From NCBI RefSeq assembly GCF_028656955.1, contig NZ_JAMDGY010000104.1, positions 1 through 64,000 on the forward strand: a stretch of 64,000 bases of DNA. The letters run 5' to 3'. Under the pieces are notes generated by a model. That model saw nothing but the letters and a program-made list of their open reading frames with translations, searched no databases and was not told the DNA's origin. The number at the start of each line of letters is the position of its first letter. Position 1 is the first letter of the stretch. Origin of the DNA: Pseudomonas fontis (GTDB lineage: Bacteria > Pseudomonadota > Gammaproteobacteria > Pseudomonadales > Pseudomonadaceae). This document shows, piece by piece, positions 1-7,959 of this stretch. The position numbers and the translations under genes were made by a program.

Positions 1-5
1 CACGA

Positions 6-1070
6 TTATCCGAATAGCCGGAAAAGAATGACGTTTTGCCCTGGTGACCTATCCTGCTGCACCTGCGCAGAGGGGAACAAGATACCGTCGAGATTCAGCT
101 TTTCATGGGTTGCTAGGAAATCGGCAATAGCTTGCGTGATCAGATACCCGCTTTCCGCCGAGTCCGGCATTACTGGCATCGTCAGTTGGTGCTGTAAGTC
201 TTTCAGAAACGCGCAGCGTTCGGTGAGGCTCCTGCGAATTGGATTGAAGTAGCTCAACCCCCGGTGCGGACGCATTGAAGCCAGGTCGTTCAGGTTGAGA
301 AGCCGCAGAGGCCGGATTACGTCGAACCGCGCGGTAACCACCATGCTGCCAACGGGAGGGCGCACCTCCGCAATTGCCGTATGGTCATCTGTTGCGCCGT
401 AAAAAACTGAAATCCCCTTGGCGTTCATTCGGCCAGGAGATCCCTTGCCTCCTGGTACCGGGCCGAGATGCTTTTCAGGGTGAGCAAGCGCTTCCTCCAT
501 GCTCTGCTCATTCTGGAACACCCTACCCCGTTGGAATGACGAGATCTGATAACCTTGGCCTGCGATCACAATGGGTGACCGGTCGTCCTTCGAGCGCAAA
601 TCTTCTATGCCGTCGAAGACCATAGTCAGGATTGACCCCACCAAGGGGTTTGCCAGCCGGGATTCAAACTGCAGGCTGTGCTCCATTTTTCGCCAGCCTA
701 CAGTCAGCTCCGACGATGCCTCTGTTTCCTCTTCGAAGTAAGGATCGTCATCATCTGGAAGGCTCCAAGAGTCGAGCAAACGCTCATGGATGTCAGAAAG
801 AAGGGTCTCATCGGAACCCAGCATGCGCTCCAGAACGTCATACAGACTTTCACCGATCGGTGGGTAACCGTGATGAATCACTGAGCCAGGTTGTTGGATA
901 GCCCGGAACGAGGCATGGATTGCTGTTTCGCAGAGATCTACCAGCTCTTCCATGTCCATGACAGGAAGCTCTCGGTCGCAGTAGTCACACTCGCTGATGT
1001 CGTTGTCCGAAGCGTGATGCTGCAGGAAGGTTTCGGTAAGGCAATCGGTACACACCACTTGACGCATCAC
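6..1070 (-). CDS. RES-domain protein with HEPN/RES N-terminal region
   Basis: This complete 354-aa protein has a small zinc ribbon at its N-terminus (C7-x2-C10 and C28-x2-C31), an acidic helical middle, and a C-terminal domain of RES type (about residues 165-350, including an Arg-rich entry, a FYGATDD segment and a late LDGILFPS segment). Known RES toxins degrade NAD+ and are usually paired with an Xre/DUF2384 antitoxin. I see no such antitoxin beside it, so it may belong to the stand-alone HEPN/RES class found in defence islands. The start could be either of the first two ATG codons. The next gene upstream, on the same strand 124 nt away, is an unknown. The family call is fairly secure; NAD+ cleavage and a defence role are inference. 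Confidence 0.75.
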   Translation of the reverse strand: MMRQVVCTDCLTETFLQHHASDNDISECDYCDRELPVMDMEELVDLCETAIHASFRAIQQPGSVIHHGYPPIGESLYDVLERMLGSDETLLSDIHERLLDSWSLPDDDDPYFEEETEASSELTVGWRKMEHSLQFESRLANPLVGSILTMVFDGIEDLRSKDDRSPIVIAGQGYQISSFQRGRVFQNEQSMEEALAHPEKHLGPVPGGKGSPGRMNAKGISVFYGATDDHTAIAEVRPPVGSMVVTARFDVIRPLRLLNLNDLASMRPHRGLSYFNPIRRSLTERCAFLKDLQHQLTMPVMPDSAESGYLITQAIADFLATHEKLNLDGILFPSAQVQQDRSPGQNVILFRLFG

Positions 1071-1194
1071 TTGCTCCTTTGCTGCATTACACGGCGCCTA
1101 TCTACGTCTAGGCGAAGGCCTCTCGCTGATTTAAGCATTTACCCATCGGGTGCCGCCCTTGCCAATGGTTAGGAGCTGCCATCTCTACTGAAGC

Positions 1195-2196
1195 TCAGTT
1201 CCTCAACGGCCCCAAGTCAATCGCTAGGCAGCGAAGGTCAGTAACCTGTGCAACCATGGTGTCGCTGGCCTCGTGATAGGTGAAGGTGCCGAGGAAATAG
1301 AACGTGAAGTACCTTACCAGCCGTGCCTGATCGAGAATTTCATTCACATAGCGCCTTGATCGGTGCTGAGTCATGACCTCATCAGAGACCTGGAGAGAGG
1401 CATCTTTGTCCGTAACCTTGTCATAGAAGTTGAATACGAAGCCGGCCCCTTCACGCGGCTCAATCCGGCCACCGCCGTTGTAGACGTATCCTGCAGTGTC
1501 AGGTCTGGCCCAAGCCACCTTCTTGAAGTACGAACGCAACGGTATTTCACCACGCCCTGTCACGTTGATCGTTACCTCGGGAAAGAGGTCTTTCAAGGCT
1601 TCGCGTGTGTCGTGGTAGTAATTCACTAGCTCACGCAGGTCACCGCTTCGGTGCTTCCGATCGGATCGGGTGCCTTCTGCGCCGCCACCGCCCCGTCGAC
1701 GAATAGCTACTACCTCGTCCTCGTCGCCTGGTGCGGCTCGAGGTGGACGTACCACGGGTTGTTCTGGCTGTGTCGGGGGAACAAAGATATCGATTACCGA
1801 AGTGAGTTGGCGTTTTGCCAAGCGTGTGCGGGTCTGTAACTCAGTCTCTCCGGGCAACGGCACATCGCTACCTTCGTCCTCATCTGGCAGCATCCACTCG
1901 CAGTCCGCATGATGGTCATAGTGCTCGTTGTCTTTGTAATGCGGAGATTTGACGCGCGCTTTTTCGGTCGGGTGGAAAGCGATTGACCGCTCAGTCGCGG
2001 AAGAGTCTTTCGCGATAGTCAAATCTGCAGCGGAAGCTGGCGGGATGGTTGGAGGCGAAAAGGACGGAAACGTCACGACGCTGGAGTACCAATACGGGTA
2101 CACCGACTCCACCCGGGCCCAAGTCACCCTCGCGATAAAATCCTGGGATACCAGTTCCCCTGGCCAGATGAAGCCTGACCGCAACAAGATGACCAT
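1195..2196 (-). CDS. hypothetical protein, 333 aa
   Basis: I do not recognise this protein. The N-terminal 50 residues are hydrophobic and aromatic-rich. The middle (about 70-190) is low complexity, acidic and proline/arginine-rich with a glycine run. The C-terminal 140 residues look like a compact mixed alpha/beta domain (motifs NYYHDTREALKDLFPE, GYVYNGGGRIE, FVFNFYDKVTDKD). A stop codon lies in frame just upstream of the chosen ATG. It is co-oriented with the RES-domain gene and could share its transcript. Either a partner or an unrelated island gene is possible. The two-part layout (disordered linker, then folded domain) is what can be seen; no function is assigned. Confidence 0.6.
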   Translation of the reverse strand: MVILLRSGFIWPGELVSQDFIARVTWARVESVYPYWYSSVVTFPSFSPPTIPPASAADLTIAKDSSATERSIAFHPTEKARVKSPHYKDNEHYDHHADCEWMLPDEDEGSDVPLPGETELQTRTRLAKRQLTSVIDIFVPPTQPEQPVVRPPRAAPGDEDEVVAIRRRGGGGAEGTRSDRKHRSGDLRELVNYYHDTREALKDLFPEVTINVTGRGEIPLRSYFKKVAWARPDTAGYVYNGGGRIEPREGAGFVFNFYDKVTDKDASLQVSDEVMTQHRSRRYVNEILDQARLVRYFTFYFLGTFTYHEASDTMVAQVTDLRCLAIDLGPLRN

Positions 2197-2274
2197 AGAA
2201 CTGATCCGCGATGGTCGGATTGAGCAGAGTCATACGGATTCGTACGAAGACTGATCGAGGTTTGCTTATGCGCC

Positions 2275-2316
2275 GATGCCTGACCTCAGTACATGGCTAG
2301 CTGAGGATCAGGCATC
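2275..2316. repeat. long hairpin, 15-bp arms with one bulge
   Basis: The left arm GATGCCTGACCTCAG (2275-2289) pairs with CTGAGGATCAGGCATC (2301-2316), with one unpaired A. The loop is 11 nt. No T-tract follows on either strand, so it is not a classical intrinsic terminator. It lies upstream of the start of the 333-aa unknown gene and could be an RNA structure, an operator or a REP-like element. Confidence 0.7.
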
Positions 2317-2411
2317 ATGAATGAGTGTGTTCGGACTCCACGTGCTGGAAACTCTGGAGCCGCTCAGTTTTTTTAAAAAAACAGCGCGTTTGTTTGTATT
2401 CAAAGCATAAG

Positions 2412-2462
2412 CGCAGCCAAAGGCTGCGAAGAAGGCGATCTCCCCCTCAGCCCCTACGGGGC
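2412..2462. repeat. two tandem short GC-rich hairpins
   Basis: CGCAGCC-AAA-GGCTGCG (2412-2428) and GCCCC-TAC-GGGGC (2450-2462) are both perfect. With the larger hairpin at 2275 they form a cluster of stem-loops in non-coding DNA. They do not match the P. putida REP consensus as I remember it. Confidence 0.6.
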
Positions 2463-2665
2463 AATGCAGATGCGAGCCTGGCAACCGAGACCAAATCTGG
2501 AAACCGTCAAAAGCAAAAACCGAACCGGCAAAACCGCGTGTGAACCTTGCAGATCAGCTGCGGCTGCACACCACTCACTTTTTTCTTGTCCTCAAATATA
2601 GAACTCCGTCTCGCGAAAAAAATTTCAAGGGGGCATGCAGGGAAATAGTTGAAATACAGAGAAAG

Positions 2666-2693
2666 TCACTGATTCCATAAGGTTAATCAGTGA
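2666..2693. promoter_or_regulatory. perfect 9-bp inverted repeat, possible operator
   Basis: TCACTGATT (2666-2674) and AATCAGTGA (2685-2693) are separated by 10 nt. The repeat lies about 200 nt upstream of the XRE regulator start, so it may be that regulator's operator. No promoter elements were assigned with confidence. Confidence 0.45.
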
Positions 2694-2894
2694 AAACAAC
2701 TAGATTGCGGTGCGCGATGGTCACGGGCACTCCGCGCCGGGAAAGCTGCAGGCTTATCCCGATGCCGGCCTGAACAGGTTCTTCGTTGAGACTGGCGGGA
2801 AGGTCTCTGTGGTACTGTCAGATGCTCTACGTCGGGTACTTCCGCTGAAAATAGTTTGCGGGCCTTTCTCGCCTGACATTGGCCAGGAGAATCT

Positions 2895-3296
2895 ATGTCG
2901 CTGAAAGCAGCTTTCGCCACTGTACTGAAAGCGATGCGCATTAGCCGCGGGTTGACGCATAAAGATATGGCCTTGGCGAGCAGCCGTGGCTACATGCTGA
3001 AGCTGGAACACGGCCGATCAAGCCCTACGGTAGAGAAGCTGACTGCGATAGGTGATGCGATGGGGCTCAGCCCTTTGACCCTTCTCACACTGACGTTGAG
3101 CGTAGAGAGCGGTCAATCAATTGATACCCTGGTACAGCAGCTGAAAGCTGAAGTTGCAGATCTGGAGACCAATGGCGCGTTCAGCGGCCTGGTAGTCTCA
3201 TCAGCGACTCCGATCTGCATAACAAAGCCCTCATCGGCACGCCGGCACAAGGCTATTTACCCGTCATCGCAAGCTGAACTGTGCTTTGCCGAGTAG
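2895..3296 (+). CDS. XRE-family helix-turn-helix regulator
   Basis: This 133-aa protein has a Cro/C1-type helix-turn-helix in residues 1-60 (FATVLKAMRISRGLTHKDMA, then the recognition-helix region ending SPTVEKLTAIGDAMGLSP). A short helix (about 75-92) may serve dimerisation, and the roughly 40-aa tail is unstructured. An AGGAG ribosome-binding site lies 6 nt before the ATG. It is transcribed away from the RES-domain pair. It could control its own promoter through the 2666-2693 repeat or act on the neighbouring island genes. It lacks a DUF2384 domain, so it is not a standard RES antitoxin. Its target is unknown. Confidence 0.8.
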   Translation: MSLKAAFATVLKAMRISRGLTHKDMALASSRGYMLKLEHGRSSPTVEKLTAIGDAMGLSPLTLLTLTLSVESGQSIDTLVQQLKAEVADLETNGAFSGLVVSSATPICITKPSSARRHKAIYPSSQAELCFAE

Positions 3297-3318
3297 CAGA
3301 GGTTGCGATCGCCGAGTG

Positions 3319-3705
3319 TCAGAGTCCAAGGTCAATCGAAAACAGGATATCCGTAAGCTCAACTGGAACGGACTTCTCTTCTACAAGGCGTTTTAGCACC
3401 TGATAAATCACATGTGACCGTAACTGTTCCCGGGCAGGGACGTAGCTGCTGTCGGTGCGCGGCAAATCCGCGCTGGGCAGGACTCGCTCAAGCACTGCAA
3501 ACGCTACGGCGCCAACGTCTTGCTTGTAGATGCGAGTCAAACTGTCCAGGCCCGGTTTACGGCGGTAGCTGGCGACTGCATCAACCACTATCGCCATGAG
3601 AGAATCACGATAGTGCTCAGCGGCGCACAACCACACCTGCGCTTCCTGCTCAACCTTCAATGCCCTGTCCTCCTCGCTTCCAATCGGCGCGCAATATTCG
3701 ACCAA
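3319..3705 (-). CDS. hypothetical protein, about 128 aa
   Basis: No family was recognised. The predicted product is mostly helical, with a charged N-terminus and a segment reading HVIYQVLKRLVEEKSVPVEL near the C-terminus. The first usable codon is TTG at 3703-3705, and the frame stays open further upstream, so the start is uncertain. An internal ATG (MAIVVDAV) would give about 90 aa. It converges with the XRE gene. Confidence is limited by the weak start and the lack of homology seen. Confidence 0.45.
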   Translation of the reverse strand: MVEYCAPIGSEEDRALKVEQEAQVWLCAAEHYRDSLMAIVVDAVASYRRKPGLDSLTRIYKQDVGAVAFAVLERVLPSADLPRTDSSYVPAREQLRSHVIYQVLKRLVEEKSVPVELTDILFSIDLGL

Positions 3706-3761
3706 AGCGCGCTTGAGCGCTAGGGGTCAGGTGCAGTTCTACCATCTAGGGATTTCCGAAC

Positions 3762-3914
3762 ATGCACATTCAGCTTGATCTGAACCGTAACGACCGCGAC
3801 GCACTGCTACGACACTGCCAAGAGTTTGTTCCTGACAGCGGAGATACCCGTGAAGACGCCCGCCTGGCTGAGGCTTTGGAGGCACTAATAGCTGCATTGG
3901 AAGACGCTATTTGA
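3762..3914 (+). CDS. small 50-aa hypothetical protein
   Basis: ATG at 3762 and TGA at 3912-3914 define a 50-residue product beginning MHIQLDLNRNDRDALLRHC and ending in a helix rich in Ala, Leu and Glu. An AGGGA sits about 9 nt upstream. Codon use looks normal. Amphipathic helices would suit a small regulator or antitoxin, but no family was recognised. It is divergent from the 3319-3705 gene and upstream of the TerB_N operon. Confidence 0.5.
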   Translation: MHIQLDLNRNDRDALLRHCQEFVPDSGDTREDARLAEALEALIAALEDAI

Positions 3915-4246
3915 AGTGCAGAAGAGACGTCGTCGAAAGCCGCCTTAATCGACCAGTTGAGGCGCCCGAGATGCGAAGGGGTACATATGTACTCTTGGGT
4001 TTAATCACCCATCGCGAGACGCTACCAAGATTATGGTCTCACTGAGAATTAGGCGTATGAAGAGCAGCGCCACGATCCATTCACCTCCGCAACACAGCCC
4101 TGACATAGCCTTGTAAGCAGATGGCTTTGTTGGGGATCCGTTTAAGTAATCTCGCCCCAGCGCTCCCTTCGTCTGTTCCGCTTGGCCCGCTTCGTGAAAT
4201 CCGTAAGAATGTCATCTGGCCATTACCAACTGTACGGAATACTCAT
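3915..4246. promoter_or_regulatory. leader of the TerB_N-BrxD-helicase operon
   Basis: This 332-bp stretch holds no clear gene if the operon starts at 4247. It contains a perfect 12-bp palindrome GTACATATGTAC (3982-3993) and, nearby, TGGGT-N6-ACCCA (3997-4012). These are candidate operator sites for the operon. The first reading frame stays open back to 4121, so the leader could be shorter. Confidence 0.45.
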
Positions 4247-6667
4247 ATGCCACGGAAGCGCAAAGGGAGCGGCGGCGGGCCGATCGCTCTGTACGCCTTG
4301 TTATTCGTTGTTGCCCTTTTGGCGCAAGTTCCAAAGCAAGCGTGGATCGCCCTTGGAGTTATCTTGGGCGTAAGTGCGTTGGTATGGGCCGTCAGACGCG
4401 CCACCCAGGCAAAGCGTTACGCGCCTGAAGATGACATTGTTGCGGAGATCGCCGCTGAATCTCGACAGGCAACCTCCCCCAGTCTCACCGTCCAGTTCGG
4501 CACCAGTACCCTCGAGCGAGACTTCCATACTGTCCAAGTCGGTTCGTCCAGCGATAGTCAGAACTACGCCATCCCAAAGCCAAGTGCAAAGCCCATGGGC
4601 GTTCGCTGGCTTGCAGAAGGTGAGTCCATCACCGTGGCCGGATTGGCTATCCCTGGTGGAATGCTCTACATCACCGAGCGGGCAACCCAGTTCGGTCAGA
4701 CTGAACCGTCCCTGATTGATGCAACGCTTCGAGTCGCACGCTCACCCATGAGCCTTACCGAGCGGCAGATGCCCTATTGGCCAAGTTACCGAAGCATCAC
4801 GCCTGAGGCGCGGCGAGCGTATCTGCAATGGTTGGCAGGAGGTCGCCGCCAGCCTGCGGATGCGGGATACGTGTTCCTGTTTTTTTACGGGCTGGAACGC
4901 CGCGCGCTGATCGATGCACCGAGCGATCCTCAGGCTAAGGTAGAGATTGCTGCCATCAAGGCCGAGGTCGAACGCTTGCTTGGTCTCTACGGCGACAACC
5001 ATTCTTTCCGCGGCTACGCTACCCGCTTTCTCGCCCATATCGACGCGGATTCTGTTCAGCCTCAGAGCTATATGAGTGAACCGATTGCCAGTGCCGCAGA
5101 TGGGTACGAGCTGCCCATGTCACTGAGAGTCGCGCTGGGTCAGATGGCCGTGGATAAATACCCTCTCAATCCGAGCTGGGCATTGGCCTGGGCGCTCGCA
5201 GAGCCCAACATTTCCAGACGCACACCTGTGACCCGTTGTCCTGAGCAATTCGCAGCGCTCTTCAAAAACCAATTCGCAAAACGTTATCCCAACGGCATTG
5301 TGCTTCCTCAGAACAAGACCAAGCTGAAGATTGCCTATCGCCCCGCTTCTTCCGGATTGAGCATCCCGGCAGCAGCCGTGGGCGACCTCCCCGATGTCGC
5401 CGCAACCTCAGGAACGCGTAACAAGCTGCAGGTTATAGTGGAAGAATGCACCACCGTTCTAGACGCTTACAGTCGATATCTGGGGCGCAACCCAGACGCT
5501 GGCTATAGTCTGGAAGCCATCCTGCAGTTGCCAACAGAACTCTGGCCTGCTGATGCAAAAGGCGAACTCGAACAGTTGGCACAACGCGTCGGCGGCGAAA
5601 CTATCTGCATGAGTTTCGCTGAGCTGGCAGGCCGTTTCAAATCCGCCGGCGCGCTTTCCCGCGACAAAGTCGTGGCACTCGCACGGGCCTTGGAAAGCAA
5701 GCGGATCGGATTAGAGCCCGATGTGCTTTCTGGCAGCCGTACGCCCAAGGCAGAAGACACCATCGCACTGTTCGCAGCGGACTCTGATGAAGGTACTCTT
5801 CGTTCGACCGATGCTTACAGCGCTGCAGCAGTTACTTTAGACCTGGCCAGTGCAGTGGCTGCGGCAGACGGTGACACCTCGCTAGAAGAGGTGAGTCTGC
5901 TGTCCGGCCACATTGACTCATGGGATCACCTCTGCGTCGCGCATCGAAAACGCTTGAAGGCGCACCTCCAGATTCAACTGAAGCAACCGCCGACACTGGC
6001 AAGCCTCAAGAAGAAGCTTGAGCCGCTGACGATCGAGGCCAAGCGGAAAATTGCCAGCTTCCTGGCCCACCTGGCACAAGCGGATGGCGAGGTGACGCCA
6101 CAGGAAGTTAAGCTCCTTGAGCGCGTATACAAGTCGCTCGCCCTCGATCCGCAGTTCGTCTACAGCGACCTCCACAGTGCAGCTGTTCGTCCCTCCCATG
6201 GAGTGGAGGCACTGACTGCGAATGCCGCGCTGGCCACTGCGACACAGACATCAGAAAGCACTGGCTCTGGCTTTGCACTGGACATGGACAAGGTCGCTCG
6301 CTTGCAACAAGAAACGGCAGAAGTGTCGGCGCTCCTGGCCAGCGTCTTCAATGAAGAATCGCTGACTGAGGCGCCTAGCGCCTTGGAGCCCGAGGCGCCC
6401 CAACGGCAGGAAGAAAGTACCGCCGAACAGCTTGCTACCGTACATGGCCTGGACGTCGAGCATTCAGCGTTCCTTCGGCTTCTGGTGTCACGGGCTGAGT
6501 GGAGTCGTGCCGAGCTGGAAGACGCAGCCAGTGATATGGAACTGATGCTGGATGGCGCCTTGGAGCGGATCAACGACACAGCGTTTGAGCTGTTCGACAT
6601 GCCCGTGACCGAAGGTGATGATCCCATCGAAATCAATCCCGACATTCTGGATGAGTTAGCCCTATGA
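4247..6667 (+). CDS. TerB N-terminal domain membrane protein
   Basis: This 806-aa protein is the first gene of a three-gene operon. It begins with a basic segment and two adjacent hydrophobic helices (about residues 12-27 and 33-49), then a TerB_N-type domain (about 115-320, motifs WPSYRSITPEARRAYLQWLA and GYVFLFFYGLERRAL). A TerB-like helical domain with paired acidic loops (DLASAVAAADGDTSLEEV, HLAQADGEVTPQEVKLLE) lies near 530-640, and a TerB_C-like acidic tail ends the protein. The ATG at 4247 is preferred to one at 4121 because the hydrophobic N-terminus follows it directly. The stop overlaps the next start (ATGA). TerB proteins are linked to tellurite and stress islands and to phage defence. 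Membrane anchoring of a defence or surveillance complex is inference. Confidence 0.8.
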   Translation: MPRKRKGSGGGPIALYALLFVVALLAQVPKQAWIALGVILGVSALVWAVRRATQAKRYAPEDDIVAEIAAESRQATSPSLTVQFGTSTLERDFHTVQVGSSSDSQNYAIPKPSAKPMGVRWLAEGESITVAGLAIPGGMLYITERATQFGQTEPSLIDATLRVARSPMSLTERQMPYWPSYRSITPEARRAYLQWLAGGRRQPADAGYVFLFFYGLERRALIDAPSDPQAKVEIAAIKAEVERLLGLYGDNHSFRGYATRFLAHIDADSVQPQSYMSEPIASAADGYELPMSLRVALGQMAVDKYPLNPSWALAWALAEPNISRRTPVTRCPEQFAALFKNQFAKRYPNGIVLPQNKTKLKIAYRPASSGLSIPAAAVGDLPDVAATSGTRNKLQVIVEECTTVLDAYSRYLGRNPDAGYSLEAILQLPTELWPADAKGELEQLAQRVGGETICMSFAELAGRFKSAGALSRDKVVALARALESKRIGLEPDVLSGSRTPKAEDTIALFAADSDEGTLRSTDAYSAAAVTLDLASAVAAADGDTSLEEVSLLSGHIDSWDHLCVAHRKRLKAHLQIQLKQPPTLASLKKKLEPLTIEAKRKIASFLAHLAQADGEVTPQEVKLLERVYKSLALDPQFVYSDLHSAAVRPSHGVEALTANAALATATQTSESTGSGFALDMDKVARLQQETAEVSALLASVFNEESLTEAPSALEPEAPQRQEESTAEQLATVHGLDVEHSAFLRLLVSRAEWSRAELEDAASDMELMLDGALERINDTAFELFDMPVTEGDDPIEINPDILDELAL

Positions 6668-7959
6668 GTAAGATACGAGCCAAGGATCGCGACGCGGTCA
6701 TTCAATCGCTGCGTGCGGGCGTAGTGCCCCGTGTTGGGCAGCATCTCATCCAGGTAGGTCGAGCGGGTGAACTCGATTCGCTGCTCAAAGATGTGGATCG
6801 TCTCGCGGATGGCGGCTCGGCTTTCCGCGTCGTCGTTGGCGAGTACGGCGCGGGCAAAACCTTCTTCCTAAACCTGGTGCGCGGCATCGCCATGGAGCGC
6901 AAGCTCGTCACCATGCACGCCGATTTGAATCCAGACCGCCGGCTTCACGCTTCGGGTGGCCAAGCGCGCTCACTTTACTCGGAGCTGGCCAAAAACATGG
7001 CCACTCGTACCAAGCCTGAAGGCGGCGCACTCCAGGGTATCGTTGAGAAATTTATCTCCCAGGCTAAAACGGAAGCCAAGACCAAGGGTGTCGAGAGCGA
7101 GGCGGTCATTCGTGAGTACCTGGCGGAACTCACCGAGATGGTCAACGGGTATGATTTTGCCGACGTCATTGCTGCCTACTGCCGCGGCTTCGAGGAAGGT
7201 AACGAGCAGCTCAAGGCTGACGCCATCCGTTGGCTACGCGGGGAATTCTCCACCAAGACCGACGCCCGCGCTGCACTGGGCGTGCGGACGATCGTCGATG
7301 ACGCTTCTGTCTACGACCAGTTGAAATTGCTGTCACGGTTCGTGCGTCTGGCTGGCTTCGGCGGCTTGATGATCTGCCTGGATGAACTGGTCAACCTGTA
7401 CAAACTGGCAAACACCCAGGCCCGGAACGCCAATTACGAACAGATTCTGCGCATCCTCAACGATTCGTTGCAGGGTTCCGCTGAAGGCCTGGGTTTTGTA
7501 TTGGGCGGCACACCAGAGTTTCTGATGGACACTCGTCGGGGGCTCTACAGCTACCCTGCCCTGCAATCGCGCCTCGCGGAAAACAGCTTTGCCAAGTCTG
7601 GCCTGATAGACCTTTCTGGGCCTGTCATTCGGCTCAGCAGCCTGACCCCTGAAGACTTCTACGTGCTTCTACAGAAGCTACGCAATGTCTATGCCTCCGG
7701 CGAGCCTGAGAAGTTCTTGTTGCCGGACGAAGCCATCCCCGCTTTCATGGCTCACTGCAACCAACGCTTGGGTGAGGCGTACTTCCGGACACCGCGCACG
7801 ACCATTACAGCCTTCATCAACCTGCTTGCAGTGATCGAGCAAAACCCTACGGCAGAATGGCGTACCTTGCTCGGAGCCGTGGAGCTGTCCAGGGATAACG
7901 GTGGGCAACAAGATCTTGAAGTCGAGGCCGACGATGAGCTCGCCAGTTTCAAGCTCTGA
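6664..7959 (+). CDS. BrxD-like P-loop ATPase (DUF2791 family)
   Basis: This 431-aa ATPase has a Walker A motif GEYGAGKTFF near residue 58 and a Walker B-like motif LMICLDELVNL near 237. Its architecture matches the DUF2791 (BrxC/BrxD) P-loop family. An LGGTPEF segment and an arginine-containing region (RTPRTTITAFINLL) follow in the C-terminal half, as in STAND/ORC-like ATPases. It overlaps the TerB_N gene by 4 nt and the helicase gene by 26 nt, so the three products are probably made together. In BREX subtypes, BrxD accompanies the Lhr-like helicase BrxHI. No pglZ, pglX, brxC or brxL lies in this window. A role in nucleic-acid surveillance is inferred. Confidence 0.85.
   Translation: MSKIRAKDRDAVIQSLRAGVVPRVGQHLIQVGRAGELDSLLKDVDRLADGGSAFRVVVGEYGAGKTFFLNLVRGIAMERKLVTMHADLNPDRRLHASGGQARSLYSELAKNMATRTKPEGGALQGIVEKFISQAKTEAKTKGVESEAVIREYLAELTEMVNGYDFADVIAAYCRGFEEGNEQLKADAIRWLRGEFSTKTDARAALGVRTIVDDASVYDQLKLLSRFVRLAGFGGLMICLDELVNLYKLANTQARNANYEQILRILNDSLQGSAEGLGFVLGGTPEFLMDTRRGLYSYPALQSRLAENSFAKSGLIDLSGPVIRLSSLTPEDFYVLLQKLRNVYASGEPEKFLLPDEAIPAFMAHCNQRLGEAYFRTPRTTITAFINLLAVIEQNPTAEWRTLLGAVELSRDNGGQQDLEVEADDELASFKL

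Larger units (their letters stand above)
2255..2894. other. gene-poor 640-bp stretch with several inverted repeats
   Basis: No convincing gene lies here. The stretch is AT-rich in places (a T7A7 run near 2368-2381) and carries a long imperfect hairpin (2275-2316), two short GC hairpins (2412-2428 and 2450-2462) and a perfect 9-bp inverted repeat (2666-2693). It separates the RES/unknown gene pair from the divergent XRE regulator gene. Confidence 0.6.

Noticed and set aside
2325..2543. 72-aa plus-strand open frame
   Set aside because: It lies across the hairpin cluster, with no ribosome-binding site and no recognisable protein character.
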